From: LMDS01 sp039930465
GTDB taxonomy: Bacteria > Pseudomonadota > Gammaproteobacteria > Burkholderiales > Burkholderiaceae_C
Reading direction: 5' to 3'
DNA: 64,000 nt
Assembly: GCA_039930465.1 (NCBI GenBank)
Contig: JBDTTU010000008.1
Span: 1-64,000 of the forward strand
Both the position numbers and the translations under genes were made by a program. Numbering within the stretch: the first letter of the stretch is position 1; each line of letters opens with the position of its first letter. A model generated the notes under the pieces. That model made no database searches. It was not told the origin of the DNA and saw only the letters and a list, made by a program, of their open reading frames with translations. Below, piece by piece: positions 49,580 through 60,961 of this stretch.

Positions 49580-50734
49580 TCATGCGGTGGCGTTCGTTTT
49601 GCGCAGCTTCAGGGCGGCGCGGATTTCTTCGTTGTGCTCGCCCAGCGTGGGCGGCGGGCGCACGTCGAGCGCACGTTCACCGTCGAACGAGACCGGCGAG
49701 CGCACGGTGCGGAACAGGCCCATCACCGGGTGCTCGGCCGAAGCGGTGAGCTGCAGGTGAAGCGCCTGCGGGTCTTCAAGCGCCTCGCTGGTGTCGTACA
49801 TCGGTGCGTGTGGCACGTCTTCGGCCTGCAGGCGCGCGCACCACTCGTCGCGAGTGCGCAGCTTGAAGCGTTCGCCGAGCCGATCGATCAGGACTTCCTG
49901 GTTCGCGATGCGCTTGTCGCGCGTGACGAATCGATCGTCCTTGAACAGCTCGGGTTGTTCGATCGCGACCGCCAGGCCTTGCCAGAATTTTTCGGGCGAC
50001 GACATGTGCAGCGCGATCCATTTGCCGTCGGCGCACTCGAGCACGTAAGACTGCGACACGCTCGGTCGGCTGTACGGCCCCATCACTTCATTGACTTGAA
50101 AATAGTGCGTGAACGCATCGAGGTTGAAGTGCGCCATCGCCTCGAGCATCGAGACTTCGACGGTGCGGCCGGCGCCCGTGCGGCCGCGTTCGAACAGCGC
50201 GCCCATCACGCCGTAGGCGGCGTAGAAGCCGGTCAGCGAATCGGCGATCGCCGGGCCGACGACGCGCGGGTTCTGCGGGTTCACGAGCAGCTTGAGAAAG
50301 CCGCTCGCGGCCTGCGCCACGGTGTCGTACGCGGGCCGGTTGGCGGCCGGGCCGGTGGCGCCGAAGCCGCTGATCGAGCAGTAGATCAGCTTCGGGTTCA
50401 GCGCCCGCAAACGCGCCTCGCCTGCGCCGAGCTTGTCGGCCACGCCGGGGCGGAAATTCTGGATGTAGACGTCGGCGTCAGCGATCAACGCGTCGAACAC
50501 TTCGCGGTCGGCAGTGTCTTTGGTGTCGAGCGTGATGCTGCGCTTGTTGCGGTTGTAGGTCTGGAAGTGCGGGCTGTACAGGCCGTCTTTGAAGGCGCGA
50601 AACGGGTCACCGGTATTCGGCATCTCGACCTTGATCACGTCGGCGCCCAGGTCACCGAGCAACATGCCTGCGGCCGGGCCCGTGATGAACGTGCCTTGTT
50701 CGACGACCTTCAGGCCTTGCAGAACCTTGATCAT
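49580..50734 (-). CDS. CaiB/BaiF-type CoA transferase
   Basis: 384 residues, family III CoA transferase. LKVVEQGTFITGPAAGMLLGDLGADVIKVEMPNTGDPFR is the N-terminal hallmark with the active-site region, and SLNPKLIYCSISGFGATGPAANRPAYDTVAQAASG-like segment (LIYCSISGFGATGP) follows. It would activate a carboxylic acid as CoA thioester, using another CoA ester as donor. It is coupled (ATGA) to the citryl-CoA-lyase-like gene upstream, so the two probably act in sequence. Confidence 0.92.
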   Translation of the reverse strand: MIKVLQGLKVVEQGTFITGPAAGMLLGDLGADVIKVEMPNTGDPFRAFKDGLYSPHFQTYNRNKRSITLDTKDTADREVFDALIADADVYIQNFRPGVADKLGAGEARLRALNPKLIYCSISGFGATGPAANRPAYDTVAQAASGFLKLLVNPQNPRVVGPAIADSLTGFYAAYGVMGALFERGRTGAGRTVEVSMLEAMAHFNLDAFTHYFQVNEVMGPYSRPSVSQSYVLECADGKWIALHMSSPEKFWQGLAVAIEQPELFKDDRFVTRDKRIANQEVLIDRLGERFKLRTRDEWCARLQAEDVPHAPMYDTSEALEDPQALHLQLTASAEHPVMGLFRTVRSPVSFDGERALDVRPPPTLGEHNEEIRAALKLRKTNATA

Positions 50735-51537
50735 TCGTGCGCACCGAAACCCGCAGGCACGTCGCCGTCGTAGACCATTTCGCGCGTGGCCTGGTACGAC
50801 AAGGCGAAGCCGATCGGCTGCGAGATTTCTTCGAACAGGTGCGCAATCAAGCCCGCTGTGCGCGCGAGGATCGGCACGCCCTTGAGCGCCTGCACCGGGA
50901 AGCCGGCGCCGAGCAGCACCGCGGGAATGGCACCCGAGACGTTGAGCTTCAGTTCCTTCTTGAGCACCTGCGGCATCAGGGCTTCGACCGCCTCGGCAAT
51001 CGCGACGAAGCGCAGGTCGGTGCCGGCCGCGCGCGCCACGCCGAACAAGGCGCCGACGCGTTCGTCACGCTCCTTGTGCAGCGGGTGGCCGTAGCCGGGG
51101 ATCGACTTGGCGGCAGCGCGCCAGGCCTGCATCACGGCGAGCGCTGCCACTTCGACAGCGACGCCGGCCTGCACTTGTGCGTCGATTTCGCTGTACAGGC
51201 GCCCGGCCGTTTCAGAAGAGCCCAGCACCACCGAACCGCAGCCCAGGATGCCTGCGGCCACTGCACCCTGCATCGCATCGGGCGCAGCCGCGAAGGTCAT
51301 TCGCGCGGCTTGCACGCTGGGCACGAGGCCGTGGTCGGCAATGGCCACCAGTGTCGCGTTGAGCACGGCCGCTTCGCCTGCGGTGGGCAGCCGGCCGTTC
51401 AACAGCAGAAAGAAGTGTTCGACAAATGAGACCTTGCCGATCAGCTCTTTCGAGAGATCACGCCCGCGAACCACGATCGTGTGTTCGTCCGACGTGGTGA
51501 TGGACGTGCGCGGCACGGTGACCTTGCCGATCTTCAT
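50731..51537 (-). CDS. Citryl-CoA-lyase-like / citrate-synthase-fold protein
   Basis: 268 residues, shorter than citrate synthase (~430). The fold is recognised from IPGYGHPLHKERDERVGALF (catalytic His) and LKKELKLNVSGAIPAVLLGAGFP. Such short enzymes are named citryl-CoA lyase. Together with the CoA transferase it could cleave a CoA-activated tricarboxylate or hydroxy acid produced by the pathway. The specific reaction is not established. Confidence 0.85.
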   Translation of the reverse strand: MKIGKVTVPRTSITTSDEHTIVVRGRDLSKELIGKVSFVEHFFLLLNGRLPTAGEAAVLNATLVAIADHGLVPSVQAARMTFAAAPDAMQGAVAAGILGCGSVVLGSSETAGRLYSEIDAQVQAGVAVEVAALAVMQAWRAAAKSIPGYGHPLHKERDERVGALFGVARAAGTDLRFVAIAEAVEALMPQVLKKELKLNVSGAIPAVLLGAGFPVQALKGVPILARTAGLIAHLFEEISQPIGFALSYQATREMVYDGDVPAGFGAHE

Positions 51538-51594
51538 GAAAGCCTTGCGCTATGAGTGAGTGACGGCCCGCGCGGTGCGCCGGGTTGGGCTGGT

Positions 51595-52482
51595 TCAGGC
51601 GGGTGTCGGTGCGAGGCGGAAGTCGAAGCTCGCAGAGTGATACGGCTTCTTCATCTCGCGACCATCGACGGCCTTGCCCGGCGGGTGCTTTTCGAAGTCG
51701 ACGACCAGGCTGTCGCGTTTGCCGAACACCGCGTCTTCGTGCAGGTAGGGGCCATTGCCGACGAACACATGCGTGGTGAGCCTCACGTGGCCGGGCGCCG
51801 AGACGTGCATGTGGATATGGCCGGGGCGGTTGATGCTGCGTGCGGTGGCACGCATCATCACGCCGACCGGGCCGTCGTCGGGGATCGGGTAGTAGGTCGG
51901 AAGGATCGACCAGAACCAGTAGCGGCCCTCGGCGTCGGTACGGAAGCGGCCGCGGGCGCGCATCGTCGGCGTGTCGGAAAGTTGCACGTCGTACTTGCCA
52001 TCGCCATCGCCCGACCACACGTCGAGCAGCGCGCCTGCGAGCGGCACACCGTTCACGTCGGTCACGCGGCCCATGTAGAAAGCGGGTTCACCGGGCACGC
52101 CTTCGCCGATGTCGGCGCCCAGCGGCACGTCGGGCGCGCCGGGCCAGAAGAACGGGCCTTCGACGGTGGCCTCGGTCGCCTCAGTCGCGCCTTTCACGTT
52201 GCCGCTGGCTCGGGCCTGTGCCAGCGAGACGACCATCATCGAGAGGCCCAGCGTGTCGGACAGCAGAATGAATTCGGGCCGGCGCTCGGTCGAGATCTGC
52301 CCGGTCGCGTTCAGAAAGTTCAAGCCGTGTAGCCACTCTTCGGGCGTCAGGTCGACCTCGCGGGCGAAGGCGTGAATGTGTTTGACCAGTGCCGTCATCA
52401 ATTCACGCAGGCGTGGTTCCGGCGTGCCGGCGAATGCGGCGAGCACGTCTTGCGTCAGCTTGCTCTGGTTGTATTCGGACAT
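51595..52482 (-). CDS. Intradiol ring-cleavage dioxygenase, hydroxyquinol 1,2-dioxygenase type
   Basis: 295 residues. The Fe(III) ligands of the family are visible as Tyr in ILPTYYPIP and His-x-His in RPGHIHMHV, with the N-terminal helical dimerisation domain (residues 1-105) and VEGPFFWPGAPDVP. Hydroxyquinol-type enzymes convert benzene-1,2,4-triol to maleylacetate. First gene of the leftward operon, with a palindromic regulatory region before the divergent LysR gene. Confidence 0.9.
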   Translation of the reverse strand: MSEYNQSKLTQDVLAAFAGTPEPRLRELMTALVKHIHAFAREVDLTPEEWLHGLNFLNATGQISTERRPEFILLSDTLGLSMMVVSLAQARASGNVKGATEATEATVEGPFFWPGAPDVPLGADIGEGVPGEPAFYMGRVTDVNGVPLAGALLDVWSGDGDGKYDVQLSDTPTMRARGRFRTDAEGRYWFWSILPTYYPIPDDGPVGVMMRATARSINRPGHIHMHVSAPGHVRLTTHVFVGNGPYLHEDAVFGKRDSLVVDFEKHPPGKAVDGREMKKPYHSASFDFRLAPTPA

Positions 52483-52578
52483 GGTTTGTCTCCGTTTTCT
52501 CGCCGCCCGCGGTCGTTTCAGCCCGGGCTGAGGCGAAGCTTAGGGACATCGGGCTGCGCACGAAAATGGTGAATTCAC

Positions 52579-52602
52579 ATCGATATGATCGATGACATCG
52601 AT
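52579..52602. promoter_or_regulatory. Three ATCGAT repeats at 9-bp spacing
   Basis: ATCGAT occurs at 52579, 52588 and 52597, exactly nine bases apart, in the intergenic region between the dioxygenase operon and the divergent LysR gene. This is a likely LysR operator set. Confidence 0.5.
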
Positions 52603-52619
52603 TTGACGCTGGGGTTTGT

Positions 52620-53528
52620 ATGGAGCTGAGGCATCTTCGCTACTTCACGGCCCTGGCCGAAACGCTCAGCTTCACACGCGCCGCCGAACGGGTGCACGTG
52701 ACCCAGTCGACGCTGTCGCACCAGATCCGCCAACTGGAAGAAGAAGTTGGCCAGGCGCTGTTCGACCGCATCGGCAAGAAGGTCGTGACGACCGAAGCCG
52801 GCGAGCTGTTCCTCGGCTTTGCCGGCCGCGCGCTGAAAGAAGTCGACCTGGGGCTGGCGATGCTCAAGCCCGGTGCCGGCGGGCTCACGGGTCAGGTGCG
52901 CATCGGCGCCACCCACACGTTCAACATCGGCCTGATTCCCGAATGCGTGGCGCTGTTTCTGGCGCGGCACCCGACGGTGCAGGTGCGGGTGGAGGAACTG
53001 CCGGCCGAACAGATCGGCACGAAGCTGCATGCCGGTGAACTTGACATCGGCATCGCCTATCGCCCGAACGGCCCGACCGATCTGTGGTTCGAGCCTCTCT
53101 ACAACGAAGAGATGGTGCTGGTCGTTTCCGACACGCACCCGCTGGCCGGGCGCAAGCGCATCCGCATGGTCGAGTTGCATCAACAGCGCCTGGTCTTGAT
53201 GCCCGGCTACTTTGCAACACGAACGCTGCTCGACGAGTGTTTCAAGGCGAGTGGCGCAGAGCCTCTTGTCGTGGCCGAGATGTCGACGATCGCGCCGATG
53301 CTCGGCCTGGTGCTGCGTGCGCAGATCGGCGCCATCGTCGCGATCAACGCGGTGCCGGCGGGCATGACCGGGCTGCAGATGATCCCGATCGAGAGCCCGA
53401 CGCCGATCCGCACGCCGGGCATCCTGTGGCGCATGGAAGGCGAGAAGGCAGCGCCGGTGCAATCATTTGCGGTGATCGTGCGCAAGACTGCGCTGGGCAA
53501 CAGCCTGCGGCACGAGGGGCCGGGCTGA
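52620..53528 (+). CDS. LysR family regulator (CynR/CbbR-like), probable operon regulator
   Basis: 302 residues. LysR helix-turn-helix MELRHLRYFTALAETLSFTRAAERVHVTQSTLSHQIRQLE, then a co-inducer domain (from about residue 90). It diverges from the intradiol dioxygenase operon, the typical position of an activator controlled by a pathway intermediate. Confidence 0.9.
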   Translation: MELRHLRYFTALAETLSFTRAAERVHVTQSTLSHQIRQLEEEVGQALFDRIGKKVVTTEAGELFLGFAGRALKEVDLGLAMLKPGAGGLTGQVRIGATHTFNIGLIPECVALFLARHPTVQVRVEELPAEQIGTKLHAGELDIGIAYRPNGPTDLWFEPLYNEEMVLVVSDTHPLAGRKRIRMVELHQQRLVLMPGYFATRTLLDECFKASGAEPLVVAEMSTIAPMLGLVLRAQIGAIVAINAVPAGMTGLQMIPIESPTPIRTPGILWRMEGEKAAPVQSFAVIVRKTALGNSLRHEGPG

Positions 53529-53533
53529 TGTTT

Positions 53534-53589
53534 CGATCGCAACTATCTATTGAATAGCGATCGACAATTGGAAGTAGCTATTCTATGTT
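53534..53589. promoter_or_regulatory. katG promoter region with inverted repeats
   Basis: CGATCGC (53534-53540) and GCGATCG (53557-53563) are perfect inverted repeats enclosing CTAT and ATAG elements. ATAG/CTAT tetranucleotides are the building blocks of OxyR sites, but a full four-element OxyR site could not be aligned with confidence. Confidence 0.4.
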
Positions 53590-53628
53590 CGTAGAGTTCG
53601 TGGCATCGCAGCCCCACAGGAGACCCAC

Positions 53629-55818
<2,190 letters not shown>

Positions 55819-55886
55819 TGGCAGGGGTGGCGGCCGGTCACGCCGCTTCGCTACAGTAGCGCTCTCTGTCTCCCAAGGAGGTCTCG

Positions 55887-56399
55887 ATGGCAAAGAAGGA
55901 AAAGCCCGCAGCGGCGGCGCGCGGCGCGACCATCAACATCGGCATCGACGAAAAAAACCGCGCGGCAATCGCCGGCGGTTTGTCGAAGCTGCTGGCCGAC
56001 ACCTACACGCTGTACCTGACCACGCACAACTTCCACTGGAATGTGACCGGGCCGATGTTCAACACGCTGCACCTGATGTTCATGGCGCAGTACACCGAGC
56101 TGTGGAACGCAGTCGACCCGGTGGCAGAGCGCATTCGCTCGCTCGGCCACCCGGCGCCGGGCTCCTACGCCCAGTTCGGCAAGCTCAGCTCGATCAAAGA
56201 CGCGCCGGCCGTGCCGCCCAAAGCGCTCGAGATGGTCGCGATCCTGGTCGAGGGCCACGAGGCGGTGGCGCGCACCGCCCGCAGCATTTTTCCGCTCGCC
56301 CACAAGGCCGGCGACGAGCCCACCGCCGACCTGCTGACGCAGCGCCTGACCGTGCACGAACAAACCGCGTGGATGCTGAGGTCACTGCTCGAAACGTGA
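55887..56399 (+). CDS. dps: DNA-binding ferritin-like protein Dps
   Basis: 170 residues. The N-terminal Lys-rich tail (MAKKEKPAAAARG) contributes DNA binding. Ferroxidase-site residues are in THNFHWNVTGPMFNTLHLMF and ELWNAVD. Protects DNA and stores iron under peroxide stress. Located 68 bases after katG, fitting OxyR control. RBS AAGGAGG. Confidence 0.95.
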   Translation: MAKKEKPAAAARGATINIGIDEKNRAAIAGGLSKLLADTYTLYLTTHNFHWNVTGPMFNTLHLMFMAQYTELWNAVDPVAERIRSLGHPAPGSYAQFGKLSSIKDAPAVPPKALEMVAILVEGHEAVARTARSIFPLAHKAGDEPTADLLTQRLTVHEQTAWMLRSLLET

Positions 56400-56429
56400 A
56401 CCTTCTCGAAACCTGAAGCAGCAGCGCCC

Positions 56430-57044
56430 GTGCGCGTCGCGATCCTCACTTTCGACGGGTTCAACGAACTCGATTCCTTCATCGCGCTCGGTTTGCTGAA
56501 CCGACTGAGCGGGCAGGGTTGGAAAGCACAGATCACGAGCCCGAGCAAGCACGTGACGTCGATGAACGGCGTGACCGTGCAGGCCCAGCAACCATTGGCG
56601 TTTGCCAACGAGGCCGATGCGGTGATCTTCGGCAGCGGCGTCTACACCCGGGCGATTGCCGAAGACCACGGCAAGGCCGGCGCGCTGCTCGACCAGCTGC
56701 AACTCGACCCGGTGCGCCAACTGATCGGCGCGCAGTGTTCGGGCGCGCTGCTGCTGGCGCGGCTCGGGCTGCTCGCCGACATGCCGGCCTGCACCGATCT
56801 GACCACCAAGCCCTGGCTTGTCGAGGCCGGCGTGCGCGTCGAAGACGCCCCGTTCCACGCCCGCGGTCCGATCGCCACGGCCGGCGGATGTCTGGCGTCG
56901 CAGTACCTCGCGGCCTGGCTCATGTGGTGCGGCGCGGGCGAGGCGCTCGCCCGTCAAGCGCTGCACTACGCGGCGCCGGTCGGCGAAAAGGACGCCTATG
57001 TCGAGCGCTTGCTCGGCGTGGTGCGGCCCTTCGTCGCCAAGTGA
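56430..57044 (+). CDS. DJ-1/PfpI family protein
   Basis: 204 residues, GTG start. The nucleophile elbow with Cys is in GAQCSGALLLARLGLL, preceded by ADAVIFGSGVY. The group includes glyoxalase III-like and stress proteins; the residues around the Cys suit the DJ-1/PfpI superfamily, but no function is fixed. It follows dps by 30 bases and probably belongs to the peroxide-stress cluster. Confidence 0.88.
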   Translation: MRVAILTFDGFNELDSFIALGLLNRLSGQGWKAQITSPSKHVTSMNGVTVQAQQPLAFANEADAVIFGSGVYTRAIAEDHGKAGALLDQLQLDPVRQLIGAQCSGALLLARLGLLADMPACTDLTTKPWLVEAGVRVEDAPFHARGPIATAGGCLASQYLAAWLMWCGAGEALARQALHYAAPVGEKDAYVERLLGVVRPFVAK

Positions 57045-57115
57045 TGAGTCCCGCCCGCGATACCCGCGGGTTGTCTCTTCGAGGCAGCCCGCACGCTGCG
57101 GCCGCGCCCACAGGT

Positions 57116-57490
<375 letters not shown>

Positions 57491-57495
57491 ACATC

Positions 57496-58767
57496 TCAGG
57501 TGCTCCTTTGGCGAAAGCCCTGATACGCGAACGCACCAGCGATCTTGTCGCAGTCACCAGCCGAGACGCCAGCGCCCCGCGCCGTTGAATACCAGAGACT
57601 GCGCACCTGCGCTTCCATCGCATCGATGATGGCGACCGCCTGATCGTGTTCCAGCAGGAAGCGCGCGCCTTGCGAGAGAAGGTTTGACGCGTTGGCGAAG
57701 CGACCCGCATCACCGCATTCCATGGCGAGGTCGCGGCGCTCGATGCTGACCGGAACGGCGGGCGTCAGGTCATAGGAAGGCGAGAGCTTCCAGCCCTGCT
57801 CTTTCGCGATCAGGGCGTGGTTGCGCGGATGATCGCCCACGTTGGAAATCAGCGCGTTGAAGCACATGCGACGGAACAGTTCGGCGGCGTTTTGTTCCGG
57901 CTCCGTGCAGACGCGACGCAGTTCTTCCGCGAGCTGCACATAGGACCACCGGCCCCGCGATTGATATGTGTCCTCGGCGCGGAGCAGCGTGAGCGCGCTG
58001 ATCATTCGTGCACGCACATAACCGGCTGGAGTTTTCTCGCGGTCAAAGCGTTTGACCAAGAGGACATCGCGGCCAGCGACTTCCACGACGCGGCTTTCGG
58101 CGGTTGTGAGGCCGCAAGCGCGCGCGAGCGACAACATCGCGTGTTCGACACGCGCGCTATTCCACGCGTCGGTTCCGACGTTGAACTTCGCGATCCAGAG
58201 CCCCGCTTCGTCTTCAACAACGGCCTTCGGGCGGGCTCCGCCCATCGACGTGCCGACGAGGAGGAGATTGCCCACCTGTTCCTTCGCGGCATCTGCCGGG
58301 ACCTCTTCCTCGGCCACGATGGCGTCGGCGATGGCCTGAACGTTCGCGAGGTCAAGCGTCTGATTGAAGCTGCGCTTCGGGGCAGGTGGCTCTTGATTGA
58401 GGCCGAAGCCGAGTGCGCCCGCGCGGTCGTCGGGCGAATAGAGCAGGTATTCCATCTCGCCCGGCTGCGCTTTGCCGAGATGACGCTGAATGACGCGGCG
58501 ACCCCAGTAGTCCGGGCTCGCATCGCGCAGCGCACCGAATACGCCGTTCAGCGCGACGGTTGTGTAGGTGCGCGTCGAAAGCTTCAGCTCGACGGGATCG
58601 AGCGCGACGGCGTTGGGGCGTTCGAGGTAGCTCCGGCCATAGACGAAGCGTCCTTCAGGCACGCCTCTGCGATCAACGCTCAGCGCAAACCGCCCTGCCG
58701 TCACCGGTTCTGTCTGTCCCGGCAACGTGATGTAGACGAAGCAATCGACTGGTGTTTCAGAAGTCAT
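57496..58767 (-). CDS. HipA-like serine/threonine kinase toxin
   Basis: 423 residues. An N-terminal HipA-type subdomain (about 1-110) precedes the kinase core. P-loop-like TSMGGARPKA at 173-182 and the catalytic loop SNVGDHPRNHAL with Asp312, then SPSYDLTPA with Asp333, match the HipA active site. In E. coli, HipA phosphorylates glutamyl-tRNA synthetase and causes persistence. It overlaps the HipB-like gene by 11 bases. Confidence 0.85.
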   Translation of the reverse strand: MTSETPVDCFVYITLPGQTEPVTAGRFALSVDRRGVPEGRFVYGRSYLERPNAVALDPVELKLSTRTYTTVALNGVFGALRDASPDYWGRRVIQRHLGKAQPGEMEYLLYSPDDRAGALGFGLNQEPPAPKRSFNQTLDLANVQAIADAIVAEEEVPADAAKEQVGNLLLVGTSMGGARPKAVVEDEAGLWIAKFNVGTDAWNSARVEHAMLSLARACGLTTAESRVVEVAGRDVLLVKRFDREKTPAGYVRARMISALTLLRAEDTYQSRGRWSYVQLAEELRRVCTEPEQNAAELFRRMCFNALISNVGDHPRNHALIAKEQGWKLSPSYDLTPAVPVSIERRDLAMECGDAGRFANASNLLSQGARFLLEHDQAVAIIDAMEAQVRSLWYSTARGAGVSAGDCDKIAGAFAYQGFRQRST

Positions 58768-59098
58768 TGTCGAGCCCTGCCTTCGGTCGGGCCCGCGCGC
58801 GTTCGCGGGACAATGCGAGCGTCTGGCCTTCGTCGTCCTTTTCCGGTGCCGCCACGTCGGCGATCTGATCAAGCAGGTCGAGAGCCCAGAGCATCGCTGC
58901 GTAGACAGCAACGCTGGTGGAGGGCTTTCCCTTTTCAGCGTCTGCGACAGCGCGCTCGCCAGTGCCGATCTTTTCCGCCATGTCGGCAATCGTGAGGTTC
59001 CGGCGCAGGCGTGCCGTGCGCAGGTTTGCGCCCAGCCGTTTGAGCGTCTGTTCGACGGCGTAGGGCGGTGCGGTCAGCAGCTTATTGCGGGCGGTCAT
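58757..59098 (-). CDS. HipB-like helix-turn-helix antitoxin
   Basis: 113 residues with an XRE-type helix-turn-helix at about 20-75 (LGANLRTARLRRNLTIADMAEKIGTGERAVADAEKGKPSTS). C-terminal charged tail. Starts the leftward HipBA-type operon. The upstream region runs toward the island-supplied prfC start. The toxin gene lies directly downstream with an 11-base overlap. Confidence 0.85.
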   Translation of the reverse strand: MTARNKLLTAPPYAVEQTLKRLGANLRTARLRRNLTIADMAEKIGTGERAVADAEKGKPSTSVAVYAAMLWALDLLDQIADVAAPEKDDEGQTLALSRERARARPKAGLDNDF

Positions 59099-59341
59099 GG
59101 CTTCATCGTTCAAAAATGGGTCACTACCTCTTAGATAGCATGGCGGCGGTTCAAAAGTCAAAGAAAATGGCTTTCAAGCGCATTCTAAGCCTCATAAACA
59201 GCTCTTGAGGGCGTATTATGCTACAATCCACGCTGTTGGCGGTCCGGTAGACTGCTGGCGGCTCTAGAGGTGGTGTGCAGCGGCTATGAGCACATTGGGT
59301 AATGCGTACATAGCTGTGTACATATCGCGGGGAAGGTTGAG
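59099..59341. other. Divergent promoter region of hipB-like gene and prfC
   Basis: No gene is seen. TATGCTACAAT at about 59217 resembles a -10 box, and the repeat GTACA...TGTAC near 59309 is a possible operator. This island-derived region must now drive prfC. Confidence 0.4.
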
Positions 59342-60961
59342 ATGGCAGACGGTTCAATCGCAGAGCAGGTAAGGCGTAGAAGAACGTTTGCCATCATTTC
59401 CCACCCCGATGCCGGCAAGACGACGCTGACCGAGAAGCTGCTGCTGTTCTCGGGCGCCATCCAGATTGCTGGCAGCGTGAAAGCACGCAAGGCCACGCGC
59501 CATGCGACCAGCGACTGGATGGAGATCGAGAAGCAGCGTGGCATCTCGGTCGCGTCGAGCGTGATGCAGATGGAATACCGCGACTGCGTCATCAACCTGC
59601 TCGACACGCCGGGCCACCAGGACTTCTCGGAAGACACCTACCGCGTGCTCACGGCCGTGGATGCGGCCTTGATGGTGATCGACGCCGCCAACGGCGTCGA
59701 GCCCCAGACACGCCGGCTGCTGCAAGTCTGCCGCGCCCGCAACACGCCGATCCTGACCTTCGTGAACAAGATGGACCGCGAAGTGCAGGAGCCGATGGCG
59801 CTGATGGACGAGATCGAGCGTGAGCTCGGCATGGAAGTGGTGCCCTTCACCTGGCCGGTCGGCATGGGCAAGGCCTTCCACGGCGTGATGGATCTGCGCG
59901 AGAAGCGCATGCGCGTGTTCGGCGGCGAGGAGGGCGGCGCCGAGTTCCTCGACGGGCTCGACAACCCGGTCTACCCCGAGCGCTTCGGCATGCAGTACGA
60001 GCAGTCGAAGGGTGAGATCGAGCTGCTGCGCGATGCCGCGCCGGCATTCGACCGCGAAGCCTTTCTCGGCGGCCACCAGACGCCGATGTTCTTCGGCTCG
60101 GCCGTCAACAACTTCGGCGTGCAGGAAGTGCTGGATGCGCTGGTCGACCTGGCGCCGGCACCGAGTTCGCGCGCGGCGATCCAGCGCGTGGTGCAGCCCG
60201 ACGAGCCCAAGCTCACCGGCGTCGTTTTCAAGATCCAGGCCAACATGGACCCGGCGCACCGCGACCGCATCGCCTTCGTGCGCGTGGCGAGCGGCCACTT
60301 CAAGCGTGGCATGCGCATCAAGGTGGCGCGCTCGGGCAAAGAGATGCGGCCGAACACGGTGGTCAGCTTCCTGAGCCAGCGCCGCGAGCTGCTCGACGAA
60401 GCCTTTGCCGGTGACATCATCGGCATTCCCAACCACGGTGTGCTGCAGCTCGGCGACACGCTCACCGAAGGCGAGGCGCTGCAGTACACGGGCCTGCCGT
60501 TCTTCGCGCCCGAGATGTTCCGCACGGTCGAGGTGGCCGACCCTTTGCGCACCAAGCAGCTCAAGGCCGGCTTGACGCAGCTCGGTGAAGAAGGCGCGAT
60601 CCAGGTGTTTCGCCCGGTCGCGAGTTCACTGCTCTTGCTCGGCGCCGTGGGCCAGTTGCAGTTCGAGGTCGTGGCACACCGGCTCGAACACGAATACGGC
60701 GTGAAGGCGCGGGTGATGCCGAGCCGCTACCAGGTGGCGCGCTGGGTCACCTGCGCGCCCGAAGACGGTGGAACGAAAGAGCTGCAACGTTTCATCGACG
60801 GCAACGCGCACCGCGTGGCCTACGACGCGGTCGACGCGCCGACCGTGCTGGTGGAATACGCGCCCGAGCTGCGGGCTATTCAAACCAACTGGCCGAAGAT
60901 CAGGTTCCACGCACTCCGCGAACACGCGGGTCTGGTGTTCCAGAAACAGCTGGAAGGCTGA
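59342..60961 (+). CDS. prfC: Peptide chain release factor 3
   Basis: 539 residues. A translational GTPase that recycles RF1 and RF2 from the ribosome: P-loop SHPDAGKTTLTEKLL (G1), switch and G3 DTPGHQDFSEDT, NKMD (G4). The first 16 residues (MADGSIAEQVRRRRTF) are provided by the island at 59342-59389, after which the native sequence begins. RBS GGAAGG precedes the ATG. The 3' end overlaps the convergent lipoprotein gene by 62 bases. Confidence 0.96.
   Translation: MADGSIAEQVRRRRTFAIISHPDAGKTTLTEKLLLFSGAIQIAGSVKARKATRHATSDWMEIEKQRGISVASSVMQMEYRDCVINLLDTPGHQDFSEDTYRVLTAVDAALMVIDAANGVEPQTRRLLQVCRARNTPILTFVNKMDREVQEPMALMDEIERELGMEVVPFTWPVGMGKAFHGVMDLREKRMRVFGGEEGGAEFLDGLDNPVYPERFGMQYEQSKGEIELLRDAAPAFDREAFLGGHQTPMFFGSAVNNFGVQEVLDALVDLAPAPSSRAAIQRVVQPDEPKLTGVVFKIQANMDPAHRDRIAFVRVASGHFKRGMRIKVARSGKEMRPNTVVSFLSQRRELLDEAFAGDIIGIPNHGVLQLGDTLTEGEALQYTGLPFFAPEMFRTVEVADPLRTKQLKAGLTQLGEEGAIQVFRPVASSLLLLGAVGQLQFEVVAHRLEHEYGVKARVMPSRYQVARWVTCAPEDGGTKELQRFIDGNAHRVAYDAVDAPTVLVEYAPELRAIQTNWPKIRFHALREHAGLVFQKQLEG
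59390..59407. repeat. attR-like 18-bp core inside functional prfC
   Basis: Second copy of GCCATCATTTCCCACCCC, within the P-loop-proximal codons of prfC. Confidence 0.75.
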
